Shown: positions 1-9,123, counted from the first letter of the stretch. The stretch is DNA of 64,000 nucleotides from Thermococcus cleftensis (GCF_000265525.1 NC_018015.1:1338322-1402321), one strand, 5' to 3'. Numbers and translations are program-made. Notes: generated from the letters alone by a model not told the origin.

Positions 1-1271
1 GTGAGTGTGAGGTTCCTTTTGAGTATTGAGGCGTAGTAAGCCCGGTTGGGTGCCCCTTCCTCTATATCAATGCGATACGTTGCGACTGATTGAGACGTTG
101 ATGAGTAGCTGAAAGTTATTGATAATGTTCCGATTCCGGGAAGTTTGCTCCAGAGCCAATTTGCCGCGGAACCCCCTAGGGGAGTAGAATAGAAGTTGTA
201 TCCGGAGCTCCCCTGGAAATCAAACACGAGGTTTGGATACGAACCACGGGAATCCGTTTTGGCCACTTTTATTTCTGCCTTGATGTTACTTGTTGGAAAG
301 TGAGAATTCGGGAGGTAATCCGTTAGTAAGTGGTTCCTGTTCAGGTCGCTTTCCCCGACGTTATATTCTCCGCTCATCATAACTTCCAAGGGATAAACTC
401 CGGCAATGGGGATGCTGGCGTATTCCTTCTTCCACTTGTCGTATACTGGAATGTTGTAAACAACGACCACGTACTTCAATGGGAGATTTAGGTATCTGTC
501 CAAATAACCGTTCTCAGTTTCTATTACGTGTTCTGGCGCATAGCTGACCTTCAGCGTTGAGCCTGAGTATGAATTTCCAAAGTCTAGGACAGGTATTCCG
601 TCTATGCTTAGACTCCACATTGAATTTGTACTTGTTGTTAATTGAATACCCCATGAAGCGCTGATGCTTCTTATTTCTTTATACCCTCCAGTTTTGACTT
701 TCAATCCCATGAAGGGGATCCATTCTGTGAAGGTTTTTGAGTCAGCGTAGTATGAGTCTTTAAGGTACTCCCAGTTTTCGATTATGCAGTATCTGTCATT
801 GAGTTCCTCATAGCCCCAAGGACAGGACGATGTGCCCAAAAGCGAGCGCAGTTTATATTTCAGTCTTGCCGTTATCGGGAGTCTCAGCCCCGGCTTGGTA
901 TAGGGTTCCGCAACTTCCTCGATTGGGAACATTCCCTTCAATTCGAGGGGTTTTCCGGGCTGAATGCTTTTTACTCCCACCTTTCCGTCCTTTGTGATGT
1001 ATATTGCGAGCGGGGTGGGTACAGCGTGTAGGTTTTCAGTAGTCTCGGCTTCGCGCCACTTTTTGCTTTCCGTCCTCAGAGTCACGAGACCGCTGAGGTG
1101 TCCCTGCTTGAGGAGTTTTACCCCTCCCTCGGGGGAGGGTTGGAATATGAAGACCTTAGCGCCTCCCTGGAGGTAAGTTCTTTCGACACTCAGAAAGTCC
1201 GTTGCCGTCATGCCAAGGGTGGAGGTTAACAGTAGGGTCAGCAACAAGACTCCCACGATTTTGAGTTTCAT
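1..1271 (-). CDS. Secreted protein of unknown function (5' part, truncated by window edge)
   Basis: An uninterrupted frame runs on the minus strand from an ATG at 1271 to base 1, at least 423 codons without a stop, so the 3' end lies outside the window. The first ~22 residues (MKLKIVGVLLLTLLL and on) form a typical signal peptide. The rest is rich in Tyr, Ser, Thr and Asn and looks like a beta-rich extracellular protein. I recognise no family. Only four Cys-free stretches and no membrane segments beyond the leader are apparent. A+T is visibly higher than in the housekeeping genes nearby. It could be a surface or exported protein; function unknown. Confidence 0.75.
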   Translation of the reverse strand, partial: MKLKIVGVLLLTLLLTSTLGMTATDFLSVERTYLQGGAKVFIFQPSPEGGVKLLKQGHLSGLVTLRTESKKWREAETTENLHAVPTPLAIYITKDGKVGVKSIQPGKPLELKGMFPIEEVAEPYTKPGLRLPITARLKYKLRSLLGTSSCPWGYEELNDRYCIIENWEYLKDSYYADSKTFTEWIPFMGLKVKTGGYKEIRSISASWGIQLTTSTNSMWSLSIDGIPVLDFGNSYSGSTLKVSYAPEHVIETENGYLDRYLNLPLKYVVVVYNIPVYDKWKKEYASIPIAGVYPLEVMMSGEYNVGESDLNRNHLLTDYLPNSHFPTSNIKAEIKVAKTDSRGSYPNLVFDFQGSSGYNFYSTPLGGSAANWLWSKLPGIGTLSITFSYSSTSQSVATYRIDIEEGAPNRAYYASILKRNLTL

Positions 1272-1400
1272 AGCATCGCCCTGTAGAGTTTTCAATCAAT
1301 TTTTCAAATTCATTTTTTATAAACTTTACTGCATAAAGTTGTTTAATTGCTTGCCAACATATGGATAATCGATGATGGACTACAGTGCCTCTACGTCACA

Positions 1401-1440
1401 TTTCTCTTGAAAGCCTCGCCCTTCAGGGCGGAAAGTCAGG
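1401..1440. mobile_element. Orphan IS200/IS605-type end (hairpin remnant)
   Basis: The stretch contains GCCTCGCCCTTCAGGGCGG, in which GCCC-TTCA-GGGC folds into a small hairpin. A second copy lies in inverted orientation at 10262-10312. GCCC-TTCA-GGGC hairpins of this kind are, as I recall, typical of right ends of IS200/IS605-family (TnpB-coding) elements in archaea. No transposase reading frame is next to it, so it is a solo end or short non-autonomous derivative. The family assignment is from memory. Confidence 0.45.
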
Positions 1441-1461
1441 AAATCAGTGGTCAGAAGAAGT

Positions 1462-2523
1462 TCAGACCCTCCTCACGCGCACTCCATCGCTCGGGCTGAC
1501 GAGGTGGTAGTCAGGCTCCCAGTTGAAGTGCCTGACGTATTCATCGGTGATCCTCATGGCCACGTCCAGTACCAGCTCCTCCGGAACTATGGCCACCGCC
1601 GAGCCGCCGAAGCCGGCGCCGGTCAGCTTGGCCCCGTAGGCACCGAATTCGACCGCCTTCCTTACAAAGAAGTCCAGCTCCTCGCTCGAGACGTCGTAGT
1701 TCCTCGCCAGGTCCCAGTGCGAGGCAGTCATCAGCTCGCCGAATCTCTGGAGGTCGCCGCTCTTCAGGGCGTCCCTGGCCTCAAGGACGCGCCGGTTCTC
1801 CCTGACGATGTACCCGAAGAATCGCCGGTAAAGGGAGGGGAGGTTCCTGAGCTCCCGCTCCTCGACCTCCTTGGAGGTTCTCTTTCCAAGGAGCCTGAGC
1901 GTCTCCTCGGCGACCTTCCTCCTCTCTGCGTAGGCGGAGGAGGACAGCTCCCGTTTAACCCCTGTGTAGAACACGAGAATCTGAACGTCGCCGGGGAACC
2001 TGATGTACTCGTGCCTCAGCGTGTCCGTGTCGAGGAATATGACGTGCTCTTTCTTTCCGTGGACGACCGCGAACTGGTCGAGTATCCCGCAGGGGACTCC
2101 GACAAAGTCGTTCTCCGCCTTCTGGGCGAGAAGGGCCATCTCTATTGGGAGGAGGTCCAGCCCGTAGGCCCCGTTGAGGAAAGCCAAAACAGCAATCTCT
2201 ATGCTCGCCGAGGAACCCAGGCCCGAACCGATCGGTAGATCGCCCCCAAGGATTCCCCTCATTCCGCCAACTTTGTACCCCTCCACCCTCAGAACCCAGA
2301 AGATCCCCCTAACGTAGTCAGCCCAATCGTTGGCCTTTTTGATGTCCTCTAGGTCGAACTCCTTCACCTCCCGGAAAATCTGGGAGTAAACCCTGGCTTT
2401 TTCGTCCTTTTGGGCGTGGAGAACGGTGTAGAGGTTTATTGCCACGGGCATGACGTATCCGAGGGCGTAGTCGGTGTGGTCCCCTATCAGGTTCACCCTG
2501 CCGGGAGAATCAACGCGGTACAT
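1462..2523 (-). CDS. galK: Galactokinase
   Basis: Phosphorylates galactose to galactose 1-phosphate with ATP, first step of the Leloir route, in the cytoplasm. The 353-residue product is the usual length for the Pyrococcus enzyme. It has the galactokinase signature GRVNLIGDHTDY (residues 8-19), the GHMP ATP-binding motif PIGSGLGSSAS (97-107) and a C-terminal GHMP motif TGAGFGGSA. The ATG at 2523 follows GGGGAAG. A TATA-like cttaaatat on the minus strand near 2560 gives it its own promoter, separate from the upstream proline genes. No other galactose gene is nearby. Confidence 0.95.
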   Translation of the reverse strand: MYRVDSPGRVNLIGDHTDYALGYVMPVAINLYTVLHAQKDEKARVYSQIFREVKEFDLEDIKKANDWADYVRGIFWVLRVEGYKVGGMRGILGGDLPIGSGLGSSASIEIAVLAFLNGAYGLDLLPIEMALLAQKAENDFVGVPCGILDQFAVVHGKKEHVIFLDTDTLRHEYIRFPGDVQILVFYTGVKRELSSSAYAERRKVAEETLRLLGKRTSKEVEERELRNLPSLYRRFFGYIVRENRRVLEARDALKSGDLQRFGELMTASHWDLARNYDVSSEELDFFVRKAVEFGAYGAKLTGAGFGGSAVAIVPEELVLDVAMRITDEYVRHFNWEPDYHLVSPSDGVRVRRV

Positions 2524-2582
2524 GAACTTCCCCTATGGAAGTTGGGCTCGAAAATATTTAAGGGTGGCGAGAAAAGGAAAGC

Positions 2583-3743
2583 TCACCCCATCTGGAGGGC
2601 CTCTCCCCTGAGCTCTCCCCTCTCGAAGCGGTAGGGGTCGTACCACTCAACCGGGAGGGACGTTCTTCCCTTCGTCACTAGGTCAGCGACCATCTCCGCA
2701 ACAGCTGGCGCCATCATGAAGCCGTGGCCGGAGAAACCGGCGGCAATGTAGTAGTCGCTCAGCTCCTCGATTTTCCCGATTGCGGGATTGCTGTCGGGAG
2801 TTTTCGCGTAGTAACCCGCCCAGGTCCTCAGTATGAGGAGCTCCCTAAGGGCGGGGATAATCTTGGTGAAGTAGTAGCTAACCTCGCGGAGGAACTCGTA
2901 GGTCGGGTTGAGGTCGTAGGTCGGCCCGAGCTCGTAGCCGACTCCCCCGACTACGCCACCGTGGGCCGTCTGGGTCAGGTAAGCGTGGCCGTACTTGAAG
3001 GAGATGACCATCGGCCTTATTGCGCCTTTCTTTATGGGCTGAGTTATGACAGCCTGGTGCTTGTAGGGCTCTATCGGTATCTTGACGCTTATCCCGGCCA
3101 TCGCGTTGATGAGCTTTGCCCAGGCGTTGGTGGCGTTTATGACGGTGCCCGTCTTTATTGTTCCCCTGCTGGTCTTCAGGCCCTTTATCTCGCCGTTCTC
3201 GACGATGAAGTCCTTGACCTCGGTGTATTCAACCAGCCTGGCCCCGAAGCGCTCGGCGTTGAGGGCAAAGGCGGCCGTGGCGTAGAAGGGGTCGGCCTTT
3301 CCGTCGGTTGGGTTCCAGGAGGCAGCTATCACCTCGCTGATGTCCAGGAGCGGGACTATTTCCTTGGCTTCCTCCGGCGTTATGAGCCTCGTCGGGACGC
3401 CGAACCTGTTCTGAATCGCAATGTTCTGCTTGAACTCTTCCACCTCGTCATCGTCGTAGAGCAGGAAGAGGTAGCCCGTCTGCTCGAAGGAGAAGCCGTA
3501 CTCCTCACTGTACTTCTTCCACAGCTCGACGGAGCGCTTCATAACCTGGACGTTCGCTTCATCGTTGAACTGCTGCCTTATGCCGGTTCCACAGCGGAAG
3601 GTCGAGCCTGAACCTATGAAGCGCTTCTCTATGACGGTGACCTCCTCCCCTCGCTTCGCCAGCTCATGGGCGAGCGTTACCCCGACTATCCCGCCACCGA
3701 TGATGACGATATCGCTCCTCCCGGGGAGCTCTTTACTCGGCAT
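2583..3743 (-). CDS. Dye-linked L-proline dehydrogenase, beta subunit (FAD oxidoreductase)
   Basis: Catalytic FAD subunit of an archaeal dye-linked L-proline dehydrogenase, oxidising proline to pyrroline-5-carboxylate. The 386 residues start with a Rossmann FAD motif (IVIIGGGIVGVTLAHEL) and belong to the DAO/sarcosine oxidase beta-like family; a C-terminal GFSGHGFMMAP motif also contacts FAD in this family. The ATG at 3743 follows GGTGGAGGAG and overlaps the alpha gene by 11 bp, so the two are co-translated. Two adjacent large subunits without gamma and delta genes fit the alpha4-beta4 PDH1 type known from Pyrococcus horikoshii. A glycine or sarcosine oxidase relative is the alternative; the PutP-type neighbour argues for proline. 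Confidence 0.82.
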   Translation of the reverse strand: MPSKELPGRSDIVIIGGGIVGVTLAHELAKRGEEVTVIEKRFIGSGSTFRCGTGIRQQFNDEANVQVMKRSVELWKKYSEEYGFSFEQTGYLFLLYDDDEVEEFKQNIAIQNRFGVPTRLITPEEAKEIVPLLDISEVIAASWNPTDGKADPFYATAAFALNAERFGARLVEYTEVKDFIVENGEIKGLKTSRGTIKTGTVINATNAWAKLINAMAGISVKIPIEPYKHQAVITQPIKKGAIRPMVISFKYGHAYLTQTAHGGVVGGVGYELGPTYDLNPTYEFLREVSYYFTKIIPALRELLILRTWAGYYAKTPDSNPAIGKIEELSDYYIAAGFSGHGFMMAPAVAEMVADLVTKGRTSLPVEWYDPYRFERGELRGEALQMG

Positions 3744-5238
3744 ACTCCTCCACCCCCTCGGCGGTGACCTTCATTCTAATGTTCTTAAGGGGCGGTCTCG
3801 CGACGGGTATGTCGAGCCTGTCCATCGGCGTTCCAGTCCTCTGCGAAACAACAACCGCGCCGTTGAAGAGGCAGAAGCGGCCCTGGCAGAAGCCCATCGC
3901 TAAATGCGTTAGGCGCTTGATTATCTGCAGGTCGGTTATGCCTGACTTCACGACGTTGTCCACCTTTCCGAGCGAGACGTCGCAACCGCATATCTGGACA
4001 TCATCGCCGTTGAACTCGTCGAGTGGGAGTTTGTGAACGGGAACCGCCACCGGCTCGTAGTCCTTCAGCCTCTCCTCGTAGGTGCAGGGTTCCGCCTCGA
4101 AGCCGAACTCCCTTAGAATGTACGCCCCGACGAGCCTGCCCTCGAGGTAGTTGGCATAGTGGGGTTTTATCGAGACCGCGCTTCCCGCCACGTAAATGCC
4201 GTCGCGTATCCTGTGCTGGGAGTCAAGCACCGGAACGTAGTAGCCGCGCTTGAACTTCAGCTTTCCACCTGCCTGGGTGATGGGGTTTATGTCCGGCCTT
4301 CTCCCGTCGGAAACTATCACCGCATCGACCTCGTAGGAGTGCCCGTTCATGTCAATGAGCCTTTCGACCTTCTCCCTCCCCTCGACGCGCTTCGGATTGG
4401 GGACGACTACGTATTCTATCCCCCAGCGGTCGAGCTCGACGGTGATCTCCTCGGGGAAGGCACCGACCACCGCCACCTTTCTTCCCGGGGCGATTCCCCA
4501 GACGTTGATAACCTCCAGGGCGTCGCTCCTCCTGAAAACTCCGGGATAATCGTTGTTCTCGAAGAGCAGTATGTTATCCACGGCACCGACGGCCAGAACG
4601 ACGCGCTTCGCCATTATCTCGATGAGCTGGTTCTGTCCAGTGACTATCGGCACGAGGAAGTACTCGCCCTTGTCGAAGACCCCGAGGGCTATCGTGCCCT
4701 TGAAAACCCGGACGTTCTCGTTGAATTTCCCGACAAGCTCATTAACGACCTCCTGGGGCTTCTTCTCTCCAAAACCCTCCTGCGGAAGGCCCTTAAGCCA
4801 GAGGTCGCCGCCGAGCCAGCCCTTCTCCTCTATTATGGCGACGGTGAGGTGTTCCTGGACCTCCAGGACAGTCCCTATTCCCGCCGGGCCGCCGCCGATG
4901 ACGGCCACATCTACGACCAGTCTTCCAACCGGCTTGCCCTCGTCGATCTCAACGGTCTCCTGGAAGTCCCCGTAGCCCTGCCTCTCCAGCCTCATGCCGT
5001 CACGAACCTTGGTCTTGCGCGCGTTGATGTTCTTGATCCCGTTCACCACCATTGGCACCGGACCGAAGGTGAAGGCCCCCCTTTTCCGTCCCTCCGTGCT
5101 GGTGGTGAGCCAGTAAATTCCGTTGGCGAGAAGGGCGACGGTAATCTTTTCCCCCTCATAGGCCTCGTAGGGTTTTCCTTCAAAGTAGATGGTGACCTTT
5201 CTAGAATGTTCCTTCTCAGTAAGGTCGAGCGGTCTCAT
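3733..5238 (-). CDS. Dye-linked L-proline dehydrogenase, alpha subunit
   Basis: Partner of the beta subunit; passes electrons from proline oxidation toward acceptors. In order, the 501 residues show an N-terminal ferredoxin-like domain of the sarcosine oxidase alpha type (to about 100), an FAD/NAD(P)-binding oxidoreductase domain beginning VDVAVIGGGPAGIG (about 108), and a C-terminal Cys region with CGCDVS and FCQGRFC of the BFD-like [2Fe-2S] type. The ATG at 5238 follows GGTGGGAG. It is the first gene of the dehydrogenase pair; PutP and its small partner lie upstream on the same strand. A TATA box at 5288-5296 and a SurR-type motif at 5317-5333 lie upstream. Confidence 0.82.
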   Translation of the reverse strand: MRPLDLTEKEHSRKVTIYFEGKPYEAYEGEKITVALLANGIYWLTTSTEGRKRGAFTFGPVPMVVNGIKNINARKTKVRDGMRLERQGYGDFQETVEIDEGKPVGRLVVDVAVIGGGPAGIGTVLEVQEHLTVAIIEEKGWLGGDLWLKGLPQEGFGEKKPQEVVNELVGKFNENVRVFKGTIALGVFDKGEYFLVPIVTGQNQLIEIMAKRVVLAVGAVDNILLFENNDYPGVFRRSDALEVINVWGIAPGRKVAVVGAFPEEITVELDRWGIEYVVVPNPKRVEGREKVERLIDMNGHSYEVDAVIVSDGRRPDINPITQAGGKLKFKRGYYVPVLDSQHRIRDGIYVAGSAVSIKPHYANYLEGRLVGAYILREFGFEAEPCTYEERLKDYEPVAVPVHKLPLDEFNGDDVQICGCDVSLGKVDNVVKSGITDLQIIKRLTHLAMGFCQGRFCLFNGAVVVSQRTGTPMDRLDIPVARPPLKNIRMKVTAEGVEEYAE

Positions 5239-5287
5239 GCTCCCACCCCGAGGATTTTACAATCGGCGCTCTCCTTTATACACCAGT

Positions 5288-5333
5288 GCTTATAAACGTT
5301 AGGCTGACCAAAAATGGTTTAAAACCAAAGGTT
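5288..5333 (-). promoter_or_regulatory. Promoter of proline dehydrogenase genes with SurR-type motif
   Basis: On the minus strand a TATA box (tttataagc, 5288-5296) lies 50-58 bases upstream of the alpha-subunit ATG. On the plus strand GTT-TAA-AAC-CAAAG-GTT (5317-5333) matches exactly the GTTn3AACn5GTT consensus of SurR, the sulfur-response regulator of Thermococcales. The motif sits about 20 bp upstream of the TATA box, a position suited to activation. Binding itself is inferred. Confidence 0.5.
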
Positions 5334-5390
5334 GGGCGATTCAGCGTTCCGGGGGCGGAACGTCATGCTCCAAATGAAAAATAGAGGGAC

Positions 5391-7007
5391 TCAGGCAAGG
5401 CCCCTAGTGAGGACGAACTCAGCCACGTTCTCGACCTGGCTCTTGGCTCTGGTCTCGGTGATGCTCTTCTTCCCCGCCTCGATGGGAACCTTCCTGAATA
5501 TCTCCTCGTGGAGCCTGACGACGTCCTCGGGCGGCTTGGTGAAGAGGCTGACGAGGATTATGATGAACAGCGTCACGAAGAAGTTGATGAAGAACACCGG
5601 TATGCCGTTGAACCATGAACCGATCGTGCCGAAGAATCCCGGGGCGTCGGGGTTGAAGGCCCAGCCGTATACCTTCGCCTCGAGGATAACTTCGCTGACC
5701 AGACCGTAAGCCATTCCGGCTATTCCGCCCTCCTTGGTTACGCCCTTCCACCAGAGGCTCAGCGTGAGTATCGGTCCGAATCCCACGGCCAGTCCTCCCC
5801 AGGCAGTCGCGACCATCTCGTAGACGACCTTGTTGCCGGTCAGCGCGAACCAGAGGCCGACGAGGGCGACGCCAGCGACTACGAGCCTCGAGATGTTCAC
5901 CATCTGCCTCTTGCCGACCTCCTTTCCGAGCACCTTGTGGTAGAAGTCCCTGGCTATGGCGGAGGAAGCCACGAGGAGCTGTGAATCGGCGGTGCTCATG
6001 ACGGCCGAGATTATCCCGGCTATGACAAATCCTGCGAGCCAGCCGGGCATCAGCTCGACGGCCATGGCGGGAATGACCTTCTCCGGGTCGCTGACCTGGA
6101 GCATTCCAGCCTGGTACATCGCGAAGCCAAGAAAGCCCGCGAAGAAGGCGCCCCAGAGAACGAGTATCGTCCACGTTCCACTGATGAAGATTCCGGGCCT
6201 CCTGAGCTTCCTCGGGTCCTCGACGCTCATGTAGCGCGTGACTATGTGCGGCTGTCCGAGGTAGCCAACTATCCAGCTGGCGTAGCCTATCGCGAAGACT
6301 ATCGCCGCCAGACCGGTCGCGCCGCCGAACGGGTCGAGCTTCGTCGGGTCGGCCTGGGCTATTATCTGCGTCGCCTTGTCCAGGCCGCCTATCTCCGCCA
6401 GCGCCAGGAAGGGAACGATTATCAGGGTCAGCAGCATGAACATTGCCTGAACGACGTCGGTCCAGACGACGGCGAAGAAGCCACCGGTGATGACGTAGGC
6501 GGTGAGGATTATGACGGTTATGATTATTCCGGTGTTGTCGCTTATGCCGAAGCCCTCGGCGAAGGTCTTTCCTCCGGCCGTGAACTGCGCCGCAACGTAG
6601 GCCGTCATGAATATCAGGATTATCAGCGCGCTCAGGATTCTTATCAGCTTGGTGTCGTCCTTCAGGCGGGCCTCAAGGTAGTCCGGAACCGTTATGGCCC
6701 TGAACTTACCGGCGTAGATTCTGAGCCTCGGCCCGATGAGGACGTAGTCTGCCAGCGTTCCGAAGAGACAGCCGATTCCTGCCCAGAAAGCACCTAGGCC
6801 TGCCTTGAAGGCGCTCCCAGGATAGCCTAGCATCAGCCAGCCTGAGAAGTCACTCGCCTTGTCTGATAGGGTCGCCGCCAAAACGTGGACCTTCCTGCCG
6901 CCGACGAAGTACTGATCCTCGGTCTTGGTGTACCTGTTGGCCCACCAGCCGATGTAGGCCAGAAGGGCGAGGTAGAACAGGAAACCGAGGAGTATCTCCG
7001 TGTTCAT
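5391..7007 (-). CDS. putP: Sodium/proline symporter (SSS family, PutP-like)
   Basis: Sodium-coupled solute importer in the cytoplasmic membrane, very likely for proline. The 538-residue product has the many hydrophobic segments of the SSS fold; SDKASDFSGWLMLGYPG (near residue 50) matches the PutP region that contributes to Na+ and proline binding, and GNKVVYEMVATAWGG and the GYLGQPH motif are also typical. The ATG at 7007 follows GAGGAGGG and overlaps the stop of the small upstream gene by 4 bp. It lies upstream of and on the same strand as the proline dehydrogenase genes, so uptake and oxidation are clustered. Another neutral amino acid as substrate is possible. Confidence 0.88.
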   Translation of the reverse strand: MNTEILLGFLFYLALLAYIGWWANRYTKTEDQYFVGGRKVHVLAATLSDKASDFSGWLMLGYPGSAFKAGLGAFWAGIGCLFGTLADYVLIGPRLRIYAGKFRAITVPDYLEARLKDDTKLIRILSALIILIFMTAYVAAQFTAGGKTFAEGFGISDNTGIIITVIILTAYVITGGFFAVVWTDVVQAMFMLLTLIIVPFLALAEIGGLDKATQIIAQADPTKLDPFGGATGLAAIVFAIGYASWIVGYLGQPHIVTRYMSVEDPRKLRRPGIFISGTWTILVLWGAFFAGFLGFAMYQAGMLQVSDPEKVIPAMAVELMPGWLAGFVIAGIISAVMSTADSQLLVASSAIARDFYHKVLGKEVGKRQMVNISRLVVAGVALVGLWFALTGNKVVYEMVATAWGGLAVGFGPILTLSLWWKGVTKEGGIAGMAYGLVSEVILEAKVYGWAFNPDAPGFFGTIGSWFNGIPVFFINFFVTLFIIILVSLFTKPPEDVVRLHEEIFRKVPIEAGKKSITETRAKSQVENVAEFVLTRGLA

Positions 7008-7183
7008 GCCTTACCCTCCTCCTCAAGGGTTTTCATCAGGTCCTCATCGTAGGCCAGGATCTCGTCGTCCACGTAGTACTCCTTGCCGGTTATTTTGTCC
7101 CAGAAGCCGTAGAGAAGCATCGTTGCGATGCCCAAAAAAGTCGGAACCAGCAGGGTTGCCCAGGCTTCACCACTCAGCCCCAT
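7004..7183 (-). CDS. Small membrane protein, probable symporter accessory subunit
   Basis: A 59-residue protein with one hydrophobic segment (WATLLVPTFLGIATMLLYGFW) followed by an acidic cytoplasmic tail. I chose the ATG at 7183 because GAGGTGG ends a few bases upstream; a TTG at 7198 would include that site. It overlaps putP by 4 bp. Small one-segment proteins next to SSS symporters are common and are thought to help assembly or activity; that role is inferred here. Confidence 0.72.
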   Translation of the reverse strand: MGLSGEAWATLLVPTFLGIATMLLYGFWDKITGKEYYVDDEILAYDEDLMKTLEEEGKA

Positions 7184-7361
7184 TTTACACCACCTCAATA
7201 CATCGATGTCCTATAGAGGACATCAAACACCTCATACGCATTTTGCAAATATAAATGTGTTGGTTGAATTATTCCAAAGTCGAGATGGAATATTCGGGGA
7301 ATGAAACAAAACCTGCGCAACCGTTAATAAGGCCCTCGCGTTACATTTATTGGTGTGTCAG

Positions 7362-7844
7362 ATGAGAGTTAAAGTCATGAGGCCGATATTCAAGCCAGAG
7401 CATTCAAACCCTGACTTCGTGCTCTATCCATACCACATCTTCCACCTGCGGCTCTTCTACAGGCGCCTCGGTAAAAGCGACAGGGTGCTGGATTACTTCG
7501 CCTACGTGGATCTCTACCGCCTCGGGGCCGAGAGGGGAGACGGATTCATAGAGCTCTACGAGTGGGACGTAGAGGGGAACAAGGTAATGGAGCCGCTGGT
7601 TGGTTACGACGAGGCCGAGAAGAAGGCCTTAGAGAGCGCGATAACCTGGGGGAACTCGAGGGTAATCTCCTGGTGGCTTCCAAGGATAGAGGTGGTGCGC
7701 CACGAGAGGGCCTACAAGGTCTTCTGGATTTTCGAGAGGGACGGTGAAAACTTGATAATGGACAGCCTCGACGGGAAGGAGTTCAGGCTGGATTCCCTAG
7801 TCGGAAAAGACGGGAGGAAGTGCAGGGGGCCGTTCTGTCGCTAA
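7362..7844 (+). CDS. Conserved hypothetical protein
   Basis: A soluble 160-residue protein rich in Trp, Tyr and Arg, with no signal peptide or membrane segment. It ends in KDGRKCRGPFCR with two Cys. I do not recognise the family. The start is uncertain: a TATA-like cgttaataagg near 7322-7331 predicts initiation of transcription around 7353, so the ATG at 7362 would have a very short leader; TTG at 7350, GTG at 7353 and ATG at 7377 are alternatives. The 3' end overlaps the convergent DRG gene by 4 bp. It stands alone between the putP group and the GTPase. Confidence 0.7.
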   Translation: MRVKVMRPIFKPEHSNPDFVLYPYHIFHLRLFYRRLGKSDRVLDYFAYVDLYRLGAERGDGFIELYEWDVEGNKVMEPLVGYDEAEKKALESAITWGNSRVISWWLPRIEVVRHERAYKVFWIFERDGENLIMDSLDGKEFRLDSLVGKDGRKCRGPFCR

Positions 7845-9007
7845 CGGGCGTGAATCTCCACGATATCACCGTCTTCAAGAACGTGGTCGGCCCCAACGCG
7901 CTGGCCGGGGAACTTGACGCTCTTGCCCCACACGCGAGCGTAGCGGAAGTTCTTGGCGAAGTCCTTGTGGATCCTTTCGGCCAGGTCCATAACGGTCGAG
8001 CCCTTCTTCAGCGGCACCGGTGGATAGGCCGGCTCCTCGCCGGGGCTCTTGGTGAAGACGCGGATTATACCGGCCAGCTCGTATAGCTCGTCCTTCAGCT
8101 TGTCGAGGTTTATCTTCTTTCTCGCGGAGACAGGGATTATCTTAAAGCGGTCCCCGTAGGCCTCAACGAGCTTCTCATAGTTCTCCTTGCTTCCCGGGGC
8201 GTCGCCCTTGTTGGCGATGATTATCGCCCTCCTCCAGACGAGGCTTTCATCGAGCGCGTCGGCGAACTCCTCAAGCGTTACGGGCTCCTTGACGGTTATC
8301 TCTGCCGAGTGGATTCTCTCCTCGCGGAGCATCTTCATGACCTCGCTTATGTCGCCCTTGATGTTCTCCTGGCCATTGATGACTATCCCACCCATCGCGG
8401 TTCTCTTTATCTCAACCCTCGGGCGGCGCTTGTTGAGCTTTATCCCCGCCCTCTCGAACTCCCTGAGAAGGGTCTCCATCTGCTTCACCGGGTCCTGGGA
8501 GAGGTCAACGACTATCGCTATCGCGTCGGCGTTTCTGATAACGCTCAGCAGCTGCGGTCCCATGCCCTTTCCGAGGGCAGCTCCCTCAACGAGGCCAGGA
8601 ACCTCGACGAGCTGTATCTGAACGTCTCTGTGATGCATCATGCCCGGAATCGGCTCGACGGTCGTGAAGGCGTAGTCGGCAACGTCGGCATCGACGTTGG
8701 TTAGGGCCTTCATGAGTGAGCTCTTGCCCACGTTGGGGAGGCCCGCGAGAACTATCTGTGCCGCGCCCTCCTTTCGGACGGCCATCGAGGGCCCGCCGCC
8801 GCCCTTCTTCATCTGCCTCTGCTTCTCCAGCTCTTTCCTGAGCTCGGCCAGCTTGCGTTTTATCTGGAGGCGGAGCTTCTCAGTCCCCTTGTGCTTTGGC
8901 ACGGTGGCGTACATCTTTTCGAGGGCGCGTATCTTCTCAGGGATAGTCTTTGCGTTTCTGTACTCCTCCTCCGCCGCCAGGTATTCCGCTGTCACGTTCG
9001 TTGGCAT
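7841..9007 (-). CDS. drg: DRG-family GTP-binding protein with TGS domain
   Basis: Developmentally regulated GTP-binding protein family of archaea and eukaryotes, ribosome-associated translation GTPase. The 388 residues show a helical, basic N-terminal region (1-75), a G domain with G1 AGLPNVGKSS (88-97), G3 within the VPGLVEG stretch and G4 NKGD, then a C-terminal TGS domain (about 310-388, ending VLEDGDIVEIHAR). ATG at 9007 is preceded by GGGGGG. A TATA box at 9049-9058 lies back to back with that of the divergent Lrp-type regulator. Confidence 0.95.
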   Translation of the reverse strand: MPTNVTAEYLAAEEEYRNAKTIPEKIRALEKMYATVPKHKGTEKLRLQIKRKLAELRKELEKQRQMKKGGGGPSMAVRKEGAAQIVLAGLPNVGKSSLMKALTNVDADVADYAFTTVEPIPGMMHHRDVQIQLVEVPGLVEGAALGKGMGPQLLSVIRNADAIAIVVDLSQDPVKQMETLLREFERAGIKLNKRRPRVEIKRTAMGGIVINGQENIKGDISEVMKMLREERIHSAEITVKEPVTLEEFADALDESLVWRRAIIIANKGDAPGSKENYEKLVEAYGDRFKIIPVSARKKINLDKLKDELYELAGIIRVFTKSPGEEPAYPPVPLKKGSTVMDLAERIHKDFAKNFRYARVWGKSVKFPGQRVGADHVLEDGDIVEIHAR

Positions 9008-9048
9008 CGCTGACCCCCCAGAAGCTCTGAATTAAGAGGCGAGGGGCG

Positions 9049-9090
9049 TTTTATAAACGCTGTGGTTTTGAAATCGGCAAATTTATATAA
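9049..9090. promoter_or_regulatory. Divergent promoters of drg and the Lrp-type regulator
   Basis: Two TATA boxes face apart: ttttataaac at 9049-9058 serves the minus-strand GTPase gene, and atttatataa at 9081-9090 serves the plus-strand regulator. Both are 30-45 bases from the start codons. The closeness suggests that a regulator binding here could affect both genes. Confidence 0.6.
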
Positions 9091-9123
9091 TCTCTCGAAA
9101 ATTTTTTACTGGCGGTGATGCTC

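Noticed and set aside
1447-2238. 263-residue plus-strand reading frame
   Set aside because: It is the antisense of galactokinase, which has full family motifs; high G+C produces many such long shadow frames in this window.
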